The notes under the pieces are model-generated. The model searched no databases and was not told the DNA's origin. It worked only from the letters and a program-made list of their open reading frames with translations. Positions 62,401 to 64,000 of a DNA stretch of 64,000 nt are shown piece after piece (position 1 is the stretch's first letter; the number at the start of each line of letters is the position of its first letter). Source of the DNA: Saccharina japonica (Eukaryota > Sar > Phaeophyceae > Laminariales > Laminariaceae); NCBI GenBank assembly GCA_008828725.1, contig MEHQ01000553.1, forward strand, positions 62,001 through 126,000. Direction: 5' to 3'. Position numbers and translations under genes: made by a program.

Positions 62401-63571
62401 TTGCAGTCCATAAACACGTCGGGCAGGCGGGCGGCAGTAACCAAGCGACGCCAAGGATGAAAGCATTAGGCGCGGTTCGGTTAGTTTATCGCATGAGTAA
62501 CCAAACGTTCGCAGCCAGTCAAGTATTGGATTTTACGAAAATCCGCTCGAAGCATGCCGCTGAATCTGGGCTGCTTGCGGCGGAATGAAGTGCAAAGACC
62601 CACATCGTGGACAGCGTACGTCGTCAACTGCCGGCCGCGGGGTATCATCTGACGGAACCCGTGGCTCGGCCGGGAAAACATTTTTCCGACACGCCAAGTA
62701 GCTAGCCGTAGCTACCGGGCTTGAGCTGCTAGAAGAGCCGTGATCAACCTCTGCCACACTCACAGGTGCTTTAAAGCGCCTGCACCAATGAAGTTACCGG
62801 GCACCAGGTCCAGGCGATTGGATACGAGAATCCTGCATCGGCATGTGGGCAGAGACGGGGAGCGGAGGTCACAGCAGGCTAAAATTGTGAGTTTAAGGGA
62901 GGTAGGCATGTCGTTGCGAGTCTACCGACTGCCCTGACGTTCCCATGTGTACGGTACTCGTCCATGATCCGATGGTTAGCAGACCGAGTCGAAGACCGCC
63001 GTAAGCGCAACTCTAAACGGCACTTAAGTTGTTCAGCATTCGCACGGATCCGACGGTTTGAACGCGCCAAACTAAGGGTATCGTCCCCGTTAGAGGGGGG
63101 ACGGTGGCGAGTTTATCACTGCCACGGCCTCAGGTCGACATTGACTATAGTCCCGTATTGCAGACACGGCTGTTGGGGAGCGCTTTGTTTCGGCACACCA
63201 TTGCAGTGCTTCTAACATGCTGACAACCATTGCAGTATTTATGCCAAATGCTGTGGATATATATGATAGTGCAGCGTGGCCCTAGGTCGAGTGCCTTTTC
63301 TTCCCCATTGAAAGCACCGGAATGCATGACATGATGACAACAATTTGCTGTGCGGATAGATACATTTAAACGTGTAGCGTGGCGCATACCCTTCCCCTGT
63401 GCAGGAGGTAACCAACACCGAAGATGCTCGGTTTCCGAGTGGAAACACGGTTTCCCCAATGTTTACCAGCAATGCGCGACGATTTCTTGTTACACTCACA
63501 AAGTTTCCAACGCCGACGCTCCGTCGAACGCGCCCGGTTCTATAGTCTCCATCCTATTGCTCCGAAGTGAC
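31927..63571 (-). CDS. Giant LRR gene, middle and probable 3' part (23 LRR exons plus a discoidin-like exon)
   Basis: Spliced minus-strand gene spanning at least 31.6 kb; the first exons lie beyond 64000. Seen directly: 23 exons between 63571 and 36778, each encoding one LRR and each in phase 2 at both ends, so joining them in genomic order gives one continuous frame of about 550 residues. Exon lengths are 72 (17 times), 69 (3) and 75 (3). Two LRR flavours are mixed: LPxGIFxxLxxL, and GxFxGAxSL without the proline. The next credible coding piece downstream is the discoidin-like exon, whose phase-2 start fits the last LRR. Introns run from about 180 bases to several kilobases and are packed with MITEs. 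Known background: LRR genes of brown algae are built from such one-repeat exons. Membership of the discoidin exon, the final exon and the single-gene interpretation are inferences; the block could be split into two genes. Confidence 0.65.
32462..35358. other. Presumed intron between LRR array and discoidin exon
   Basis: No convincing exon seen. A GTGAGT site with an open stretch at about 33044-33125 (minus) was considered but does not match an LRR. Otherwise unremarkable sequence with a short TA run near 33270. Confidence 0.4.
35359..35411 (-). pseudogene. Shortened LRR exon
   Basis: Fifty-three bases between an AG acceptor and a GTAAGG donor, reading NSERVDLPNMFDDTMMC, the middle of an LPxxIFDDL repeat. 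It enters in phase 2 but leaves in phase 1 and lacks the final leucine block, so it is either a relic or a special last-repeat exon. Confidence 0.4.
36570..36738 (-). other. Possible signal-peptide-like start inside the LRR gene
   Basis: An open stretch from an ATG at 36738 reads MNLRAFAFLVALLPGSC, a plausible secretion signal, 40 bases below the last LRR exon's donor. It could be the first exon of an alternative or separate gene that includes the discoidin exon, but no in-frame partner exon was found. Confidence 0.2.
36778..36849 (-). CDS. LRR exon, last intact one of the array
   Basis: Seventy-two bases, GTAAGT donor, CAG acceptor, phase 2 at both ends. Core TSLTTLPAGLFDGLVSL. The next exon in the transcript is unknown; the discoidin-like exon at 31927 is in a matching phase. 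Confidence 0.83.
37249..37494. mobile_element. MITE family A, first of three adjacent copies
   Basis: Starts GAGGCATGCTACGATAGAGG; internal CTCCTCACTTAAGGAGCGTC; ends CTACCTCTACCGCAG. Opposite orientation to the next two. Confidence 0.82.
37530..37778. mobile_element. MITE family A, second adjacent copy
   Basis: Starts GACGCGTCCTACGATAGAGG, ends ATCGTAGCATGCGTC. Confidence 0.84.
37779..38016. mobile_element. MITE family A, third copy, abutting the second
   Basis: Starts directly after the previous GCGTC with AGGGTAGAGGTAGCAC and ends ATCGTAGCATGCGTC, so its outermost left bases are missing or shared. Confidence 0.82.
38180..38505. mobile_element. MITE family A interrupted by family B
   Basis: Diverged A sequence (CGAACGAGTTTGGATTAA) continues after a B element with TAAGGAGCTCTATCGTTC and CGTTTCAGCCAAAACGTGC. 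Confidence 0.65.
38252..38441. mobile_element. MITE family B nested in A
   Basis: Starts GGGCCCGAATTAACGAG, ends CGTTAAAACGGGCCC; TAA on both sides (38249-38251, 38442-38444). Confidence 0.85.
39011..39410. mobile_element. MITE family A interrupted by family C
   Basis: A sequence starts GACGCGTGGTACGATAGAAG and resumes after the insert with CGACGGCTCCTTAACCTC and AATCGTCGGTCTTCC. Confidence 0.6.
39076..39331. mobile_element. MITE family C nested in A
   Basis: Starts GAGCAATCCCACGG, ends CCGTGGGATGAGT; contains the perfect hairpin arms GAGCTCCTC/GAGGAGCTC. CTGAA occurs at both insertion borders, suggesting a 5-base target duplication. Confidence 0.7.
39625..39869. mobile_element. MITE family C
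   Basis: Starts GAGCAATCCCACGGTAGGGG, ends CTACCGTGGGATGAGTC. Confidence 0.78.
39872..39938. repeat. Dispersed 64-base repeat, copy 2
   Basis: Partner of 31778-31841, lying immediately after a family C element. Confidence 0.75.
40194..40265 (-). CDS. LRR exon
   Basis: Seventy-two bases, GTGAGT donor, CAG acceptor, phase 2 at both ends. Core NDITTWPTDIFDDLASL; tryptophan replaces the usual leucine before the proline. Confidence 0.84.
40422..40480 (-). pseudogene. Decayed LRR exon
   Basis: A GTGAGT donor-like site follows a stretch reading GISCALVSLNG, close to the GIFDALVSL half of a normal cassette. The first half and the standard phase are lost. It lies about 160 bases upstream of the intact 40194-40265 exon. 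Confidence 0.45.
41012..41276. mobile_element. MITE family A, diverged
   Basis: Starts GAGACGCGTGCTACGATAGA, ends CTATAGTAGCAAGCGCC. Confidence 0.7.
41669..41952. mobile_element. MITE family A, diverged
   Basis: Starts GACGCATGGTACCGATAAA, contains TGAGCTCCTCACTTGAGGAG, ends CTACCGTAGGACGCTTC. Confidence 0.7.
42241..42489. mobile_element. MITE family C, inverted
   Basis: Starts GACTCATCCCACGGTAGAGG, contains GAGCTCCTCGCATGAGGAGC, ends CTACCGTGGGATTGCTC. Confidence 0.78.
42492..42758. mobile_element. MITE family C, diverged
   Basis: Starts GACGCATCCCGCGGTACGGG, contains GAGCTCCTCGCGCGAGG, ends near CCTACGGGGTGGAAGAGC. Confidence 0.6.
43481..43552 (-). CDS. LRR exon
   Basis: Seventy-two bases, GTAAGT donor, CAG acceptor, phase 2 at both ends. 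Core NSFTTLPAGLFSPAVAL. Confidence 0.85.
43914..44194. mobile_element. MITE family A, diverged
   Basis: Starts GACGCGTGCCACGATAGAG, ends CTCTACCTTAGGGTGCGTC; contains a poly-C run. Confidence 0.7.
44456..44527 (-). CDS. LRR exon
   Basis: Seventy-two bases, GTAGGT donor (weaker than the others), CAG acceptor, phase 2 at both ends. Core NDLSDLPEDIFRATPAL. Confidence 0.82.
45444..45948. mobile_element. MITE family A carrying a SINE insertion
   Basis: Starts GATGCGTGCTACGATAGAGG, ends ATCGTAGCATGCGTC. It is split by a 211-base insert flanked by a 32-base direct repeat. Confidence 0.8.
45585..45795 (+). repeat. SINE insertion with 32-base target duplication
   Basis: The insert runs from CAAAAATTCGACGAGAG to an A/AAAC tail. 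It is flanked by the same 32 bases (AGTACATTTTTTCATACTAG and on to CAGGTCATA) at 45553-45584 and 45796-45827. It lacks the tRNA-like head, so it is 5' truncated. Confidence 0.8.
46033..46104 (-). CDS. LRR exon (DAF type)
   Basis: Seventy-two bases, GTGAGT donor, CAG acceptor, phase 2 at both ends. Core NKLTALSEDAFNGASSL. Confidence 0.86.
46148..46411. mobile_element. MITE family A, subtype with GCAGGCTAC ends
   Basis: Left end GACGCGTGCTTAGATAGAGG; the right part has GTGCAGGCTACTGCAGG and ends CATGCAGGCTACCGTA, as in 54629-55178. Confidence 0.68.
46640..46662. repeat. (TA)n microsatellite
   Basis: Alternating TA run just above the 46699 exon donor. Confidence 0.8.
46699..46770 (-). CDS. LRR exon
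   Basis: Seventy-two bases, GTGAGT donor, CAG acceptor, phase 2 at both ends. Core NEIATLPDGLFQACENL. Confidence 0.86.
47079..47352. mobile_element. MITE-like element, family E
   Basis: Starts GACTGGTGCTACGGTAGGGG and ends CCCCCTACCGTTGCGCCAGTC, an inverted repeat. A related left end occurs at about 59391 (GACTGGTGCTACCGTAAGGG). Confidence 0.55.
47398..47469 (-). CDS. LRR exon, tandem paralogue
   Basis: Seventy-two bases, GTGAGT donor, CAG acceptor, phase 2 at both ends. Core NALTALPADLLASTTAL, partner of the 47655-47726 exon. Confidence 0.87.
47655..47726 (-). CDS. LRR exon, tandem paralogue
   Basis: Seventy-two bases, GTGAGT donor, phase 2 at both ends. Core NQLTTLPADLLASTSAL. Nearly the same protein as the 47398-47469 exon, 185 bases away; a local exon duplication. 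Confidence 0.87.
48274..48345 (-). CDS. LRR exon (LPxGIF type)
   Basis: Seventy-two bases, GTGAGT donor, CAG acceptor, phase 2 at both ends. Core NNVTSLPDGIFDDLVSL. Confidence 0.88.
48554..48628 (-). CDS. LRR exon, 75 bases, possibly weakening
   Basis: The LRR core NDATALPAGVLRDLACL is clear. The donor is GTGCGT, and the acceptor AG sits three bases upstream of the usual place, giving a 75-base exon in phase 2 at both ends. The unusual borders and LTALPT in place of LxL suggest a young insertion or the start of decay. Confidence 0.65.
49435..49503 (-). CDS. LRR exon, 69 bases
   Basis: Sixty-nine bases, GTGAGT donor, CAG acceptor, phase 2 at both ends. Core NSLESLPSGIFANLTSL. One residue is missing before the asparagine (LHLGN in place of LxLxxN). 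Confidence 0.82.
50037..50105 (-). CDS. LRR exon, 69 bases (GSF type)
   Basis: Sixty-nine bases, GTGAGC donor, CAG acceptor, phase 2 at both ends. Core NNLDLEAGSFRGASSL. Similar to the 46033-46104 exon at the GASSLE end. Confidence 0.82.
50691..50755 (-). pseudogene. Decayed LRR exon
   Basis: The minus strand reads HVFDDLSVST in the position of an xIFDDLxSL core, with LKRE before it. No good donor remains at the expected place. Confidence 0.35.
51058..51112 (-). pseudogene. Decayed LRR exon
   Basis: A GTGAGT donor at 51052-51057 follows a minus-strand stretch LPLCCEANTEAL, then a stop just before the donor. Spacing from LP to the donor is close to that of an intact cassette. Confidence 0.35.
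51621..51892. mobile_element. MITE family A, diverged
   Basis: Starts GGCGCATGCTACCGTCTGAG, contains AGCTCACCCCGAAAACGG, ends ATCGTAACACGCGTC. Confidence 0.65.
52089..52160 (-). CDS. LRR exon
   Basis: Seventy-two bases, GTGAGT donor, AG acceptor, phase 2 at both ends. Core NALETVPSGTFDGLTSL. The exon ends in AT rather than CT, so the junction residue becomes isoleucine. Confidence 0.84.
52182..52511. repeat. 164-base tandem duplication in an intron
   Basis: Two units starting GAGGCAGACGGCAGG (52182 and 52346) share GAATGCGG-CGTTGGTGCGCG, CATTGAGTCGTG-like ends and CCAGTGCTACATG. Confidence 0.8.
52770..52841 (-). CDS. LRR exon (GDF type)
   Basis: Seventy-two bases, GTGAG donor, CAG acceptor, phase 2 at both ends. 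Core NDVRNLIVGDFEGAQSL. Confidence 0.85.
53618..53882. mobile_element. MITE family A
   Basis: Starts GACGCGTGCTGCTATGGATG, ends CTACCGTAGCAAACGTC. Confidence 0.72.
53883..54124. mobile_element. MITE family A, abutting the previous copy
   Basis: Starts directly with TTGGCTGAAACATTTTCGGA (no outer end) and closes with CTTAGCATGTGCC, the same abutting arrangement as 37530-38016. Confidence 0.65.
54352..54423 (-). CDS. LRR exon
   Basis: Seventy-two bases, GTGAGT donor, CAG acceptor, phase 2 at both ends. Core NSFPSIPADIFHELPAL. Confidence 0.85.
54695..54912. mobile_element. MITE family B nested in A
   Basis: Starts GGGCACATATTAACGAG, ends CGTTAAAACGGGCCC; flanks CAA and TAG are consistent with a diverged TAA duplication. 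Confidence 0.8.
54989..55077. mobile_element. 89-base piggyBac-like MITE nested in A
   Basis: Starts CCCTTATAGGACTGGAGTCC, ends GGACTGCAGTTCTAAAAGGG. The arms carry GTTTTGGGGACA and TGTCCCCAAAAC. TTAA on both sides (54985-54988, 55078-55081), the piggyBac signature. Confidence 0.78.
55236..55395. repeat. Poly-C tracts and dispersed 110-base repeat, copy 2
   Basis: Two C runs of about 20 split by GCGGGGGGAACA, then the 110-base repeat shared with 15378-15487, then a third C run. Confidence 0.8.
55535..55675. repeat. Dispersed diverged repeat, copy 2
   Basis: Counterpart of 830-985: TTTGTGTCTGCCCATATTGT, ACCGGAACAG, AATATCTTCAT. Confidence 0.45.
56698..56960. mobile_element. MITE family A, diverged
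   Basis: Starts GACGGGTGCTACGATAGATG, ends CTATTAGTAGGGCTGTCC. Confidence 0.65.
57039..57113 (-). CDS. LRR exon, 75 bases
   Basis: Seventy-five bases, GTGAGT donor, CAG acceptor, phase 2 at both ends. Core NMLSALPAGTFDGTGGNL, with one extra residue (GTGGNL) before the last leucine block. Confidence 0.84.
57863..57934 (-). CDS. LRR exon (GAF type)
   Basis: Seventy-two bases, GTGAGT donor, CAG acceptor, phase 2 at both ends. Core NLLNSVEAGAFEGATAL. Confidence 0.87.
57990..58231. mobile_element. MITE family A, left end missing
   Basis: Inverted copy with CTTTAGGAGGAGCTC, GATTAAGGAGCC and final TATCGTAGCACGCGCC. Confidence 0.6.
58935..59006 (-). CDS. LRR exon
   Basis: Seventy-two bases, GTGAGT donor, phase 2 at both ends. 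Core GALTNLTARTFYGLSSL; glycine replaces the consensus asparagine. Confidence 0.82.
60170..60244 (-). CDS. LRR exon, 75 bases
   Basis: Seventy-five bases, GTAAGT donor, phase 2 at both ends. Core NNDLATLPAGVFRSLSSL, with one extra residue in the turn after the asparagine. Confidence 0.84.
60829..60900 (-). CDS. LRR exon (LPxxVF type)
   Basis: Seventy-two bases, GTGAGT donor, phase 2 at both ends. Core NELTTLPVDVFDDVPSL. Confidence 0.86.
61786..62036. mobile_element. MITE family C
   Basis: Starts GAGCAATTCCACGGTAGGGG, ends CTACCGCGGGATGAGT. Forms an inverted pair with the next element. Confidence 0.78.
62048..62290. mobile_element. MITE family C, inverted
   Basis: Starts GATTCATCCCTCGGTAGGGG, ends CCCCTACCGCGAAATTAG. 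It ends 35 bases below the 62326 exon's low end, so it lies just inside that intron's donor side. Confidence 0.75.
62326..62397 (-). CDS. LRR exon (LPxGVF type)
   Basis: Seventy-two bases, GTGAGT donor, phase 2 at both ends. Core TEIDNLPSGVFEGLTSL; the usual LRR asparagine is threonine here. Confidence 0.86.
62764..62832 (-). CDS. LRR exon, 69 bases
   Basis: Sixty-nine bases, GTGAGT donor, AG acceptor, phase 2 at both ends. Core NRLDLVPGNFIGAGAL, one residue shorter than the standard repeat. Confidence 0.82.
63500..63571 (-). CDS. LRR exon (GAF type)
   Basis: Seventy-two bases, GTGAGT donor, AG acceptor, phase 2 at both ends. Core NRMETIEPGAFDGASAL. It is the most 5' exon in the window; its acceptor shows that earlier exons lie upstream. 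Confidence 0.85.
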
Positions 63572-63867
63572 CTGGATTACAACGGGTGGAGACATTTCAA
63601 CCACGACATGTCACTTCCGTTCCATGACCCCTAAAGTCAGGTCGATCTAGGTATATACCACTGGCTTACGTCTAGGTCCCATCCACGCTCCCCAGGTGCG
63701 ACAGTAGTGCTACACGTAAATCGCTCGCAGCAGAAGGCGACGACAGCCAAACGGCCTCCGTGAGCGCACCAACAGCTTTTTGGGGGTATTGGGGCGAAAC
63801 GTTACCAACTATAGTTTCCTTTTGAAAAGATCGACGCCCGTTGGTCTAATCCACTGTTGGTCGTTTC

Positions 63868-64000
63868 AGTGGACTTCCGCGGAAGCTTCCATCGCTTCGA
63901 CGGAAGCCCCCACCGCTTTCACGGAAGCTTCCATGACTTCCGTGGAAGTGGAAGTGATGGAAGCTTCCGTGGAAGCGCTGGAAGCTTCCATGGAAACTTC
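63868..64000. repeat. GGAAGCTTCC palindromic minisatellite
   Basis: Irregular units of GGAAGCTTCCRTGG and variants to the end of the window. Both strands stay open through part of it, so coding use beyond the window cannot be excluded. Confidence 0.7.

Noticed and set aside
1-64000. CRISPR array, operons, rRNA or bacterial signals
   Set aside because: The short regular repeats are dispersed MITEs or LRR exons with variable spacing; no bacterial gene layout is present.

Overview
This is a eukaryotic window with long introns and many repeats; nothing in it looks prokaryotic. Almost every real coding piece is a tiny minus-strand exon of about 72 bases encoding one leucine-rich repeat (LRR), with GT-AG borders. 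One-repeat-per-exon LRR genes in long introns are known from brown algae such as Ectocarpus, so a brown alga or related stramenopile is the best guess. That is an inference; no marker gene here proves it.

Layout, high to low coordinates, which is the direction of transcription. (1) 63571 to 36778: 23 LRR exons of 69, 72 or 75 bases, all read on the minus strand and all entering and leaving in phase 2. They look like the middle of one very large LRR gene whose start lies beyond 64000. At least four decayed LRR exons lie among or just beyond them. (2) 32407 to 31927: an exon encoding a discoidin-like (F5/8 type C / CBM32-like) domain after a proline-rich linker, probably the C-terminal part of the same protein. 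(3) About 31.8 to 7.3 kb: no gene I can support. It holds a fossil LTR-type element, minisatellites, SINEs, a 413-base tandem duplication, and an exact 1501-base duplication around a single N that is probably an assembly artefact. (4) 7287 to 1919: the 5' part of a second, secreted LRR gene: a signal-peptide exon, a cysteine-bearing exon, a divergent 90-base LRR exon and three ordinary LRR exons. Its 3' end is not visible. Its last two exons are a tandem duplication that carries the surrounding intron.

Introns and spacers are full of short palindromic DNA elements. Family A (about 250 bases, some 25 copies) and family C (about 250 bases, six copies) share an internal hairpin and seem related. 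Family B (about 210 bases, six copies) has GGGCCCGTTTTAACG ends and TTA/TAA target duplications, as in PIF/Harbinger MITEs. One 89-base element has TTAA duplications, as in piggyBac MITEs. Several elements are nested. A tRNA-headed SINE is present in full once, with shorter copies, one flanked by a 32-base target duplication.

Taken together, the window is an LRR exon-cassette locus. The exons are phase-symmetric, so each can be duplicated, lost or skipped without a frame change; relic exons record past losses, a recent exon-plus-intron duplication records a gain, and abundant repeats offer recombination substrates. A role in recognising microbes or surface sugars fits extracellular LRR and discoidin domains but is inferred.
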